Assembly (NCBI RefSeq): GCF_910594005.1
Contig: NC_057847.1
Coordinates: 20,248,001-20,312,000 of the forward strand
Direction of reading: 5' to 3'
DNA length: 64,000 nt
Source of the DNA: Cervus elaphus
Taxonomy: Eukaryota; Chordata; Mammalia; Artiodactyla; Cervidae
A model generated the notes under the pieces. That model was not told the origin of the DNA and searched no databases. It was given only the letters and a program-made list of their open reading frames with translations. Below, one piece after another: positions 1 to 10,540 of the stretch. The first letter of the stretch is position 1. Every line of letters starts with the position of its first letter. The translations under genes were made by a program, and so were the position numbers.

Positions 1-574
1 TATCTCTTTTATGTACAATTACAGGTAAAAATAAATATATATGATTCTATGGATGCATGAACTAATAATTTGAAAAACCAAAATTAGATCTACATCTGAT
101 ATATGGGAACATCAAATGATAATATTTTGTGGAGAGAAACAAAATTATGAGTGTATGGGTACTTGTTTTTGTACGTTTTGAATGAACAAAGAGAAGGATA
201 TAGAATTATGATACCAAGCTGCGAATCTTAACCCCAGAGGCTTGAAAATGGGTGATAGAGAGGTGCATACAGTAAGGCGGGTATAATAAACTGGTTTGTG
301 ATAATCACCTTTCCTCTACTCATCCTCAGTATTTAATTGTTACAAAAAATATATATAGCTATTGTTAATTTAAACATCAAATAAATGAAAATATATTGCA
401 ACAAAGGAAGAAAATAAAATTACTATTTAAGGTTGATGCTTTCAGAGTAGTTGGGGGAGTAACACAGATCTAGGGAAATGATTTACTGTGAGTCCCTGGA
501 GAGTTTCATTTATAAACATGCATTTTAATCCAAATCAAACACTACTCATTTTACTTTGGTAGAGCCTATAGACT
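1..574. other. AT-rich DNA, no gene seen
   Basis: No open frame, splice-flanked exon or repeat family was recognised. Composition is AT-rich and similar to other unassigned stretches of the window. Confidence 0.5.
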
Positions 575-745
575 AGCATTTCTGAAAATGTAGGTTTTTA
601 AGTGACATCCTTTAGAATTACTGGGGGAACCTATAAAGAGGAATATGCCTAAACTCTATTCCATATTTTCTGAATTAGCATCTCTAGTGTGAGACAGGAA
701 TCTACATTTTTAACTGCTCTCCCTCCCAAGATGATTCTTAGACAA
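575..745 (+). mobile_element. MER5A-like hAT DNA-transposon remnant
   Basis: The order of blocks resembles the MER5A non-autonomous hAT-Charlie element: a degraded left end, 'gaattactgggggaacc', a 'ctgaattagcatctc' core and 'atctacatttttaactgc' near the right end. It is strongly diverged, as expected of an ancient mammalian repeat. It has no coding capacity. The ends are uncertain by tens of bases. Confidence 0.45.
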
Positions 746-805
746 AAAATAAGCTGAGAAACATATCTTTAGACCAGTGATTCCAAGAGTTTACAGATAA
801 TGCAT

Positions 806-1253
806 GTGTGCTAAGTTGCCTCAGTCATGTCTGACTCTTTGCTACTCTAAGGATGGTAGCTGGGGCTTCCCCACTGGCTGAGAGATAAAGAATCTGCCGG
901 TAATGCAGGAGACACAGGTTCAGCCCCTGAGTCAGAAAGATCCCCTGGAGCCGGAAATTGCAACCCAATCCAGTATTCTTGCCTGGAGAATCTCATGGAC
1001 AGAGGACACTGGCGGGCTACAGTCCATAGGGTCACAAAATGTCAGACATGACTGAAGTGACCAAGCATGCATGGACTGTGGCCCGCCAGGCTCCTCTCTC
1101 CATGGGATTCTCCAGGCAAGAACACTGGTGTGGGTTGCGATGCCTTCCTCCATGGGACATTCCTGATCCAGGGATGGAACCAGTGTCTCTTACCTCTCCT
1201 GCACTAGCAGGTGGGTTTTTTTTTTAACCACTAGAGCCACATGGGAAGCCCCT
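806..1253 (-). mobile_element. Bov-tA/BOV-A2 SINE (minus), split by a second SINE
   Basis: The minus-strand SINE begins with 'gtgctaagttgcctcagtc' near 806, is interrupted after about 862, and resumes at about 1063 ('actgtggcccgccaggctcc'). It continues through the antisense tRNA-derived part to 'gccacatgggaagcccc'. Bov-tA SINEs are tRNA-related, non-coding, and mobilised by LINE (BovB/L1) proteins. The 10-nt blocks at each side of the inner element (ggatggtagc and ggactgtggc) look like a decayed target-site duplication. Confidence 0.85.
863..1062 (+). mobile_element. Bov-tA SINE (plus) nested in the minus SINE
   Basis: A complete plus-strand copy runs from 'ggggcttccccactggctg' through 'aaagaatctgcc' and 'cctggagaatctcatgg' to 'gtcagacatgactgaag'. 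The minus-strand SINE is continuous if this piece is removed, so this copy arrived later. Confidence 0.85.
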
Positions 1254-1593
1254 TAGAGATCATAAGAATCATCATTTAAGAAAATATGATCCAGCAAGTT
1301 TGGGAAAACACAGCCTCAGGCAGCGTTAGCGAAGACTTCTATAAAACAATTAACACAGCCAAGAAACAGGGCCACTGCTTTACTGAAACACAGTTATAAC
1401 TTTTCATCAATATTAATAGTGTTTATGCAACAGAAAAGGAAAACTGAGATCACAGGTTGCTTTGGTGAGGTATTTATGCTAATATTTTCTCACATTTACA
1501 GTCTCCCTTTCCACACAGGCCACCTTATTAGAACTAGTAACTTCCTCCCAGTACAAGGCTGATTCCCTGGCCCATTATTTTTGGGCTTTTGTC
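1254..1593. other. Unassigned DNA between SINE and BovB
   Basis: No gene or recognised repeat. It contains ordinary AT-rich sequence only. Confidence 0.4.
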
Positions 1594-2341
1594 ATTCAGT
1601 TCAGTTCAATTGCTCAGTCATGTCCAGCTCTTTGCGACCCCATGGACTGCAGCACGCCAGGCCTCCCTGTCCATCACCAACTCCCAGAGTTTATTCAAAC
1701 TCATGTCCATTGAGTCGGTGATGCCATCCAACTACCTCATCCTCTGTTGCCCTCTTCTCCTCCTGCCTTCGATCCCTCCCAGCATCAGGGTCTTTTCAAA
1801 TGAGTCAGTTCTTCGCATCAGGTGCCAAAGTATTGGAGTTTCAGCTTCAGCAACAGTCCTTCCAATGAACATTCAGGACTGATCTCCTTTAGGATGGACT
1901 GGTTGGATCTCCTTGTAGTCCAAGGGACTCAAGAGTCTTCTCCAACACAATAGTTCAAAAGCATCAATTCTTTGGCACTCAGCTTTCTTTATAGTCCAAC
2001 TCTCACATCCACACATGACTACTGGAAAAACCATAGCTTTGACTAGATGGACCTTTGTTGGCAAAGTAATGTCTTTGCTTTTTAATATGCTGTCTAGGTT
2101 GGTCATAACTTTTCTTCCAAGGAGCAAGCATCTTTTAATTTCATAGCCACAGTCACCATTTGCAGTGATTTTGGAGCCCCTAAAAATAAAGTCTGTCACT
2201 GCTTCCACTGTTTCTCCATCTATTTGCCGTGAAGTGATGGGACCAGATGCCATGACCTTAGTTTTCTGAATGTTGAGTTTTAAGCCCACTTTCTCACTCT
2301 CCTCTTTCACTTTCATCCAGAGGCTCTTTAGTTCTTCTTCA
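1594..2341 (-). mobile_element. BovB LINE, 5'-truncated, minus strand
   Basis: The BovB 3' end lies at low coordinate (ttcagttcagttcaattgctcagtc). The element then runs through the end of ORF2 and stops at about 2341, so only the last roughly 750 bases are present. BovB is an RTE-clade LINE that supplies endonuclease and reverse transcriptase. 5' truncation is the usual outcome of target-primed reverse transcription. An imperfect 21-bp tandem repeat directly follows the 5' truncation point. Confidence 0.93.
1873..2316 (-). pseudogene. BovB ORF2 C-terminal fragment
   Basis: The open frame of 147 residues lies wholly inside the 5'-truncated BovB. It reads KVKEESEKVGLKLNIQKTK near its start, then DFIFRGSKITANGDC, then PTKVHLVKAMVFPVVM, then ESWTIKKAE. 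This is the part of RTE-type reverse transcriptase downstream of the catalytic YADD box, extending into the C-terminal region. The endonuclease and the catalytic palm are missing, so the fragment cannot be active. The first methionine is a chance internal one. It is not a host gene. Confidence 0.85.
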
Positions 2342-2343
2342 AC

Positions 2344-2385
2344 AGGTAGATGATAAACTCCAAAAGGTAGATGATAAACTACAAA
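2344..2385. repeat. 21-bp tandem duplication at the BovB junction
   Basis: Two adjacent 21-nt units, aggtagatgataaactccaaa and aggtagatgataaactacaaa, differ at one position. They start at most a few bases beyond the BovB 5' truncation point. Confidence 0.85.
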
Positions 2386-3654
2386 TCCATTCTAAATTCC
2401 ATCTCAAATCAACTGTGTGGTTTTGTATTACTCACTTCACTGTGCCTCAGTGTCTTTGTTATACGAAGAGAAGGGACTTTTTACAGATGAATGTAACATC
2501 CTTCTATAAATTTCAAGCCATTCAATGGAAGAGAACTTTGCAGTAAATGCAATGTTCTAAGAAAATTTAGGGGACTCCTATAATGCACTGATAAACCAGT
2601 CTTAAATTAGCAAGTAATCTGGATATTCTACGGCCTTCTCACTTTATTTGGGGGGAGGGGTGCTTTTCTCCCATGTTTTCAGCTTTTTTCAAGCTTTGCT
2701 TTTTAGACATAATAAATTTAGCCAACTTAGAGATTCATGTATAACAAGAAAAATAAATTTTAGCTGGTGTAAAAATTCTTCTTAGAAAGAGAGAAACCCT
2801 TTGTTAAGAGAATGCAGCAATAATCTTATTTGGAAGAGAAGATGAGAAATAATGGGGCTTAAATATGGGTAAAACTGTTCTTCTTGAGACAAGACTACAA
2901 ACTATTTGCTTTACAAAAAAAAAGGAAAATAAAAGAAAAATGAAAGGACAGATAGAAATAAATGAACAGTGGAGGTGAATGAAGCAAGAGGAAAGGCTGT
3001 GAAATGTGTGATGGGATTTCTGCAGAGACCACCCATGTCTGGTGTGGAACCTACAAAAATCACAAACTGCTTGCTGCTAGTAGATTTTAAAAAACAACAA
3101 TGCAAAGCAAAGCAAAACAAAACAGAAAAGTTGAGGTTCTGCACATCAGCAACAAGGGGAGGAAATGAGGCAACATTCTCTGCTGAGAACTTGCAGAGAT
3201 TATGGGAAGCATTTTGGTCATACTTTCGAGCTTAAAACCAAGTTTACAGAAATTCTCAAGGGGCAGAGAAGCTCCTGAAGACATTTAACAAAATGACATC
3301 TGTATATTTTAGAGATCAAACATTAGCACATTATTAAGAATCTGAGAATTTACATGTGAATCCAGAATGAAAAATAGCATATCTGGGTCAAATGAAGGTT
3401 TTGATATCAATAATGAAATATGACTATCTCAAGAACAGCATCATATACCTTAAAATTTTAAACCAAATTGGTTCTCTGACATCTGTACACAAATAAGCTT
3501 AAGTAGATATCAATATGTTAGGTCTGTAAGGATATACAGAGATTTGTTACGCAGAGAACACCAACTGGCAAAACCAGTTCTGTTGTTTAGACAAACACCT
3601 TTTAAGTGGGAGTAATAAAAAACTCGGCCGCCACCCCATTCCATAATTGACGTC
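2386..3654. other. Unassigned DNA, no gene seen
   Basis: No convincing exon or repeat family was found. It has short A-rich tracts (2915-2945, 3090-3125). The short open frames here are not supported by any recognisable domain. Confidence 0.45.
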
Positions 3655-3755
3655 CAACATTCAGATATTTATTTACCAGGTATTTATTGAGCACCCCTAA
3701 TATACATGCCGCTAAAGAGTCCCTAGAGGAATTTAAAGATACATAAGAATTCATT
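3655..3755 (-). mobile_element. Possible L2 3'-end fragment (antisense)
   Basis: The words 'ttatttaccaggtatttattgagcacc' and 'gagtccctagaggaattt' match the antisense order of the LINE-2 3' tail (a tttattgagcacctactatg-type block). It is short and diverged, so the call is tentative. Confidence 0.4.
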
Positions 3756-4004
3756 CTGGAAGAAGCTCAATAACTAGGAAAACAGAGTTTTATTCATATA
3801 AAGTTACAAAGAAAAGAGTAAATAAAAAAATTTTTAATTGGCTAGAAAGGAATTTCAGAAGTAAAGTGGTCTTGGTTATATTTTAGGAACTATGTTAATA
3901 AGTTGGGCTTCTCCAGTGGTAAAGAATCTACCTGCAATGAAGGAGACTTGGGTTCAACCCCTGGGTCAGGAAGATCCCCAGGAGAAGTATATGGCAACCC
4001 ACTC

Positions 4005-4670
4005 TGAGGCAGGAGATAGGTGGATCCCCGCAGGGTAAAGTGATTGGAGATTCATTCTCTGTGGATCGAAACTCCAAGAAATGAGAATGGCAGGGCAATT
4101 AAGGTGAGGAGACCTAACCCGGACCACGTATTTCTTGTTCTTGAAGTCAGGAGACCTTCCTGACCACACATGCACAGATAAGACTCCTTGAAGGTAAAAG
4201 GGGAGTGATGCTAACTAATGCTAGGCTATCCAGATACCTCTTTGGTAAAACTATCTTGGCTAAGAGATGCGTGCACACACATGGGAGGATCCTGAGATAT
4301 ACTAAATATGAACCAGGCACTAAATGTGAACCAAGCAAATCAAAATGACTGGCCAAAGGAAACCTGGGAGCAATGCCCTATAAAAGTAATTCAAACTGCC
4401 ACAAGGGTGAAACTCAGCGACTCTCTCTCTCCCCGAGTCCACTCATGTGTCCATCCACACGTACTGTAATATTTTCCTCTACTAAATGTTTTATTTGTTT
4501 CAGTACTTTCTGTCTTTGTGGAAATTCTTTTTTGCAAAGCCAAAGGCCAGGGTCCTTGTCACTAACTACTAGTCTAGTGGTTAGAATCTGGTGTTTTCAA
4601 CACAGCCCAGCATCTGGCTGGGAGCCCAAGCCCTGCTCCAAGCTCTTGCAGGGCAGGCCACCCAAGATCA
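4005..4670 (+). mobile_element. Solo LTR of a ruminant endogenous retrovirus
   Basis: A 666-bp element begins TG and ends CA. It has a TATA box (tataaaag, 4379-4386) followed by 'ctcagcgactctctc' and a degraded polyadenylation region (ctactaaatgttttatttg), the order U3-R-U5 on the plus strand. It resembles the BTLTR1-type class I LTRs of cattle. No internal viral sequence is present, so it is a solo LTR left by recombination between two LTRs. The flanking 4-mers (actc, tatc) match at two of four positions, consistent with a decayed 4-bp duplication. Confidence 0.75.
4379..4386 (+). promoter_or_regulatory. LTR TATA box
   Basis: The sequence tataaaag sits in the position of the U3 promoter of the solo LTR. 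Whether it still drives transcription cannot be told from sequence. Confidence 0.5.
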
Positions 4671-4796
4671 TATCCAGTATTCTTGCCTGGAAATTCCCAC
4701 GGACAGAGAAACCTGGTGGGATACAGTCCCTGGGGTCAAAAAGAGTCATGAGTCAGATACGACTTAGCAACTAAACAACAACAATATTAATAAATT

Positions 4797-5039
4797 ACAC
4801 ATTAACAAAAGCTATATTTCAGGTGACAGAAAGATCAAATTGGATTTAGTAACCAGTGATGCCTTCACATAATGGAGAAGATGGACTTGGTTAACATTCC
4901 AGCATCAACAATGATATGGAAGCTAAAATGTTAGGACATGGTCAGAACTGCAGGGCTGAAATATGGTTTGTAAAGAGGAATACTGAGGGATAGAGAGGAA
5001 GGAATGGACAAACCAGCAGCCTCGGATCTTTCCCTCTCT
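4797..5039. other. Unassigned DNA
   Basis: Nothing recognised in this short stretch. Confidence 0.4.
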
Positions 5040-5172
5040 AGTTTATGAGATCCATGGCAGACTGCTTAGCATCTCTGAATGTCTGTTTTCAGATTATAAA
5101 ATGGAAATTAATAATATCTACTCTGCCTTCCTCACAGCTGTGCTATAAAAATCAAATAAGTTCAAGTATGTG
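5040..5172 (+). mobile_element. MIR-like SINE fragment
   Basis: The core words resemble a diverged mammalian-wide interspersed repeat (catctctgaatgtctgttttc; ataaaatggaaattaataatatctac; ttcctcacagctgtgct). It is non-coding and ancient. Confidence 0.55.
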
Positions 5173-6139
5173 GATGTAATACAAATGCATTAAAGTTTCA
5201 TATGAATGTAAGTTAGTTTTCTTTTTTTTTTTCTATCAGAGTCTGACCTACATTTTTAAGATGGTAACCTCTTAGATTCTCAAGGAAGAGTTTTAATGGA
5301 GTTCATCTCAGCTATTCTGAGACCTAACACTGGTGATTTCTCTAACACCTATCTGTTTTCTCAGTTTCACAGTAGAAGTTTTCCCCTGGCATTTTCTAAG
5401 TTTTTGATTTCCAAATAAGACCCATGTCAAGGGTTTCTGCCTCCTGCTACTCGCTATGATGCTGCCTCCAGAATTAAGAAAAACTACTATGCACCTGTGC
5501 TCAGTTGAGACTGGCTTCCCCATTATCGGACAACAAAATCTGCATAGCTCACATCTGATGTGGAAATTAATATAGATGAATGGGGACTGTAATGCATATT
5601 CTCAACACTAAACGGGGTGTCTGGATTTATTTTGAGAGTAAAAGGAACCAAAGGGTTTTAAAGCACATGTTGGGAGGGTGACAAATAAAACAGATATATG
5701 ATTTCTTGGGAATATTAATCTTACAATTGGATTAAGAATAAATTGAATGGAAAGGGGATTACTGGTACCAATAATGTGCCAGTGTATTTCATTATCAAGT
5801 TTATATATATGTCATCTCATGAATATACAAAATACTCAATAGATATTAACTTATGGCAAAACTTAACCTAAAAAGGAATTAAGACAGTTTACAAAAATAC
5901 ATACAAAATGATAAATTTAGATTGTAAAAACTCTAAGAGAAAAATAGATGATATGTAAAATGAAGGTAGGAAAGATATAATAAACTGAATGATAATGTTA
6001 ATGTATGAAATCATGCTTCAGAGTTACTTATCTTTGTTAAAAGGATGCCAAAAATTCATCTGTGTATGTTTTTAGCATCCTAAAGAAAGAAGAAAAGCCA
6101 ATCTGTTTAAGAAATTAGAATTATAATTTTTAAAATAAC
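5173..6139. other. AT-rich DNA, no gene seen
   Basis: A T12 run at 5220-5232 and AT-rich sequence. No exon, RNA gene or recognised repeat. Confidence 0.45.
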
Positions 6140-6342
6140 ACTTTCTCATTTATTCAAATATTTGTTGATTATCTACTATATATAAGGTAAAAGCACAGTT
6201 CTATGAGCTACCAGCACAGCAGTGAACAAGATGCCCAAAATATCTGCTTCTTAGAATTTCCATGTGAGAGACAGATAATACACAAATACACACTATAAAA
6301 TCAGGTAGTAAAAAATTGGTGGAGGGAAATTAAGATATGGAA
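6140..6342 (-). mobile_element. L2-like ancient LINE fragment (antisense), left part
   Basis: 'caaatatttgttgattatctac' followed by 'acagttctatgagctaccagc' and 'cagtgaacaagatgcc' follows the antisense order of an L2 3' end. The same repeat appears to resume beyond the BovB at about 7225. This would make the BovB an insertion into an older repeat. Confidence 0.5.
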
Positions 6343-7222
6343 TCAGTTCAGTTCAGTTCAATCACTCAGTTGTGTCCGACTCCCTGCAACCCCATGAACC
6401 ACAGCACACCAGGCCTCCCTGTCCATCACCAACTCCCGGAGTCCAACCAAACCCATGTCCATTGAGTCGGTGATGCCATCCAAACATCTCATCCTCTGTC
6501 GTCCCCTTCTCCTCCTGCCCTCAACCCTTCCCAGCATCAGGGTCTTTGCAAATGAGTCAGCCCTTCGCATCAGGTGGCCAAAGTATCAGAGTTTCAGCTT
6601 CAACATCAGTCCTTCCAATGAACACCCAGGACTGATCTCCTTTAGGATGGACTGGTTGGATCTCCTTGCAGTCCAAGGGACTCTCAAGAGTCTTCTCTAA
6701 CACCACAGTTCAAAAGCATCAATTCTTCTGTGCTCAGCTTTCTTCACAGTCCAACTCTCACATCAATACATGACCATTGGAAAAACCTTAGCCTTGACTA
6801 GACAGACCTTTGTTGACAAAGTAATATCTCTGCTTTTTAATATGCTGTCTAGGTTGGTCATAACTTTCCTTCCAAGGAACAAGCGTCTTTTAATTTCAAG
6901 GCTGCAATCACCATCCGCAGTGATTTTGGAGCCCAGAAAAATAAAGTCAGCCACTGTTTCTGTTTCCCCATCTATTTGCCATGAAGTGATGGGACTGGAT
7001 GCCATGATCTTAGTTTTCTGAATGTTGAGCTTTAAGCCAACTTTTTCACTCTCCTCTTTTACCTTCATCAAGAGGTTGTTTAGTTCTACTTCACTTTCGG
7101 CCTTATGGGTGGTGTCATCTGCATATCTGAGGTTATTGATATTTCTCCCCGCAATCTTGATTCCAGCTTTTGCTTCCTCCAGCCCAGCATTTCTCATAAT
7201 GTACTCTGCATATAAGTTAAAG
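6343..7222 (-). mobile_element. BovB LINE, 5'-truncated, minus strand
   Basis: The 3' terminal (ttcagttcagttc)n motif is at the low coordinate. The body is continuous through the 3' third of ORF2 and breaks off at 'gcatataagttaaagag'. About 880 bp long. Its conservation to the other BovB copies in this window is high, and its frame is open over the reverse-transcriptase core. Confidence 0.95.
6763..7197 (-). pseudogene. BovB reverse-transcriptase fragment with YADD
   Basis: 144 residues are open. The frame begins at MRNAGLEEAKAGIKIAGRN and contains LRYADDTT, the catalytic reverse-transcriptase motif C with both aspartates. Then come LLMKVKEESEKVGLKLNIQK and DFIFLGSKITADGDC. The upstream fingers/palm and the whole endonuclease are missing through 5' truncation, so the protein cannot work. 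The contrast with the 49.6-52.8 kb copy is that there the same box reads YAGD. Confidence 0.85.
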
Positions 7223-7224
7223 AG

Positions 7225-7930
7225 TGACTAAAACAGCAGGTATAGTTATTTTAGATTAAGTATCCAAGAAAAGCATCTTTGAGGAGGTAATATTTGAGCA
7301 GACATGACTGAAGTTGATTTCATTCTGAATTTGGCAGGAAGCCACTGCAGATTTTAAGCAAGGAATGATATGATCTAATTTATATCCTTATAAAAGGATT
7401 TCTCTAGCTTTTGCATGAAGAACAGACTGTGGGCTGACAAGAGACAAAGTAGGGAGATAAGTTAGGAGGTTATTCCAACAGATAACATAATGGCCTCGAT
7501 AAGAGTGACAGCAGGGAAGGTGATGAATAGTCGGATTTGGAATGTATTGTGAAGGGAGCTTGCAATATGAACCAGACATGGATTGTGAAGAAAACAGCAG
7601 CATCTTGGAAGACCCCTAAGTTTTATATTGATCAAATGAATGGTGGACCTATTTAATGATAGGAAGATGCCTGGACAGAGCAGGTTTAGGAAGCAAAATC
7701 AAGACATCAATTTTGATATGCCTATCAGATATCTAAAATGAAGATACCTGAAAAGCACACATCTGAAGAAGCAGTCAGGACTGATGACAGAAGTGTCATG
7801 ATAGAATTTAAATATTAATTGAAATTTTAGATAGGACTAGATAAGATTTCTAGGAAGAAGAGAATGTAAATAAAGAGGCCATACCTAAGTACTGAGTCCT
7901 ACAGGCATTTCAACACTCAGAGGTTGGTGA
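7225..7930 (-). mobile_element. Ancient interspersed repeat, right part (L2-associated, family not assigned)
   Basis: Blocks such as 'gaggaggtaatatttgagcag', 'ggaagccactgcagattttaag', 'gaatgatatgatctaattta' and 'aggaggttattcca' follow the order of a very common mammalian repeat that abuts the L2 3' end in antisense. I could not settle its family name. It is the second half of the sequence into which the BovB inserted. Confidence 0.5.
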
Positions 7931-9419
7931 GTTATTTTCTCCTTGCACACCATCCCCTCTAAGGTGATCAATCATTTCAGTTTGCTCAAGATTGAAGGCT
8001 TTCCCAGGTTGCAGGATTCTGAGTGCCAAAGCCAGAAAGTCTCAGGCAAATTAAATGAGTTGGTCACCCTAAACCATCAGTCCATCCATTTTCACTCTTT
8101 CTTCCCTGCTCTGTGCCCCGGGAAGCTGACCTCAACAGACTACCATCACCCCAGCTCCCTTCCCTCTGCCTTTCTAGGGTTCAGCATATGGGAGGCATCA
8201 GCAGATTTGAAGGTGGGATGAAAGGCATGGATATTTATTTCTGTCCACCTCCACCTCCCTGAAAAAAAAAAGGTGGATTTCACTCCCATGGAGCATGCCT
8301 TTGTCAGGAACCCAAGGCCTTTTTCCAAGCTCCATTGCTATACCCCATCCCGGGGTATAGCTTCCTGGGGGATGGGTAATAGCTTCCTGCTGATGCTAAC
8401 CCCCAGGGGCTTCATAGTCTGTACACAGCAAAGTCCTGCTGCCACTAACCAGTACTCACCTGTCTAAATAGCCCCTAAGTTAAACTCTCCCAGGTCAAAT
8501 ATGATAAAGCTAACAATAGCTTGGGAAGAGCAAGAGGGTCCAAGGAAGGGCAGTGAGGTGGAAAGGAACAAGGAAGTTCAGGAACTGAGAAGCTCGGGGA
8601 ATTGTGAATCATCAAAGTCAGTGAAGCTCAGTTTGGTAATACCTTCTCCTAAGAGGGGTTTTATAAACTTGTGGCGGTGTTTTTTGCTCTCATTATGATT
8701 GTGAGGGTGCTACTTGTATTTAGTAAGCAGGAACTAGGGAGCTTGAGGTCCTCCTATATTCTGGATGGTCCCAATTATCAAAGAATTGCCTCATGTCCTG
8801 GTAGGTTTTGAAATACCTGGTTGAGCATTCTTAAAAGTAGGGGGGAAAGGTTTGATCTGATCTTAGACTCTATTTCAATGTAACATATTTTTGCAGAGTT
8901 TTAATACATATTTTACATTTTCAATAAACGCAAACACCACGTAAATCAAAGGGAGGTTGTATGGATTTATTTGGAAATTTACAAAAGTAATTCATCATTT
9001 CAGAAAAATTATGTTATGACAGCATGGTATTTAATTCTCCATTATAACAATCACTTCAGTCGGTAATTCTACATTTATTGCAAGCAGATTTCTATTTATG
9101 TCTTCTAATATAGTTGTGTTAGAGCAACCATATATTAAAGTACATATGTTATTTTTTCTCATATTACCATTAGGCAATTATATTGATTTTTAAATATTGT
9201 GTATATTGGCATATGATATAATCTATGAAATTTATTTCAAAATAGAAAAAAAGGAGCATAACAATTTACATTGTAAAACATATAAATATTTGCTATGAGG
9301 GAGGTAGTGGGTTTGATACAGGTAAGAATAACTGATAAACATGGACACTGAAATCAATGAGAATGATGACAGCTAACTGGTAGAGAGAGTCTGATGCTAA
9401 AAATGAGAAGGAATGACTA
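7931..9419. other. Unassigned DNA with a GC-richer island, no gene seen
   Basis: No recognised repeat or exon. 7930-8700 is less AT-rich than its surroundings and carries the hairpin at 8337-8361. 8870-9300 is very AT-rich. Confidence 0.4.
8337..8361. repeat. Perfect 10-bp inverted repeat with 5-nt loop
   Basis: gctatacccc - atccc - ggggtatagc. The two arms are exactly complementary, so the site could form a short hairpin or cruciform. No following T-run or neighbouring gene gives it a function. Confidence 0.9.
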
Positions 9420-9575
9420 GGACCATGGCTCTGAAACTTTGCTGTACTTTCAGATCACCTGGGGAGCTTCTGTGAGTCCTAATACTCAGGGCTGGCCACA
9501 TCAGAATTTCTGGGTGAGACCTAAGCATCAGTATTTTCAAAAGTTCTCCAGTATGTCAAATCTGAAAATCTCTAA
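9420..9575 (+). mobile_element. MER5A-like hAT DNA-transposon remnant
   Basis: 'ggctctgaaactttgctgt', 'cagatcacctggggagcttc', 'ccacatcagaatttctgggtg' and 'gcatcagtattttcaaaagttc' match the order of blocks in MER5A. It is non-coding. Confidence 0.65.
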
Positions 9576-10299
9576 ATGTAGAGATCGGGAGAACACTACA
9601 ACAAGAAGGTTTTGAAGGCGATCAAATCTGATAGAATTTCATTTAAAGAATCAGTGGTTTTCCAGGAGTGGAGAAAGGGAAAAATAGCTAAAATTGACAA
9701 TGGGGAGCAAGAACCCCATTCCACCTCTGAGTCTAAAGAAAATAACAGTCCCCACTGGAAAGATTTTCAGGAATCTGGAACCCTCACGAGTGACAGATTT
9801 AATTATGAGGAATAACTGTAAATTAGAGGAATGTAGTAAAGGGAACATTTAAGAATGATGTTGGGGATAAGAGGATGTTTGCTAAATTTCAGAGGCACAG
9901 TGGAAGGGCATGGAGTAGCTGAGAAAGGAGACAAGTTTGAGTTATATTAGGAGATTACAGAGAATACGCTGATAAAAAGAGTTCCAGGAATAACCTGTGA
10001 GAGACAGATGGAACACATGATAGGCTCTGTCTTGATGCCTTTAGAGGAAGATGGACAACCATTCTGCTGGTGCTTGGTGAGTGCTCTGCCCAGGGCCTCT
10101 GTGATCCCTCCTACTACTTCTACGGCCCTACCCCAGCTTCTTCATGTTTTGCTTGTAGTGGTTTGAACCTTCAACTCTTTTCAGAAGATTGCCCTTGAGC
10201 CAGTGGAGCCACCTAGAAATTCCTGCAAGCTTATGTTCTCACAGAGACAGTCTTAGCCAATCCATGGCTGGTACAGAAATATGAAGATCTCCCTCACCT
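9576..10299. other. Unassigned DNA, no gene seen
   Basis: Two overlapping 65-67 residue frames on opposite strands at 9612-9848 have no recognisable domain and are taken as chance. No repeat assigned. Confidence 0.4.
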
Positions 10300-10540
10300 C
10301 ATTAGGAAAACTCTAGAGCTTAATTTATATGCCAGAGCTTTCCTGTGGGATCAAGCTGAAATGATCCTTCTTACTTTGCTCAAAACTGTCCCTTTGCTTG
10401 GCTTTCTCTCCTTTCTGGTCTTGCTTTTCCCACTTCCTCACCAGTTTCTCCTTGAAAACACCTCAATAAATCACTTGCTCTTTAGTTCTCGTCTTGGGGT
10501 AAGCTTCTGGGAAACTTGACCCAAGACAGCCTGCTCCTTG
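10300..10540 (+). mobile_element. Possible old LTR fragment
   Basis: 'cctcaataaatcacttgc' followed by 'ttctcgtcttggggtaagc' and 'aacttgacccaagacagcc' resembles the polyadenylation and 3' end region of mammalian LTRs. The start is arbitrary and the class is not settled. Confidence 0.35.

Larger units (their letters stand above)
3905..4786 (+). mobile_element. Bov-tA SINE split by a solo LTR
   Basis: The left half starts at 'gggcttctccagtggtaaag' and runs to 'ggcaacccactc' (4004). The right half resumes at about 4671 with 'ccagtattcttgcctgg' and ends in 'gcaactaaacaacaacaata'. The whole unit is bounded by 10-bp target-site duplications, ttaataagtt (3895-3904) and ttaataaatt (4787-4796). The LTR therefore landed inside an already inserted SINE. 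Confidence 0.9.
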
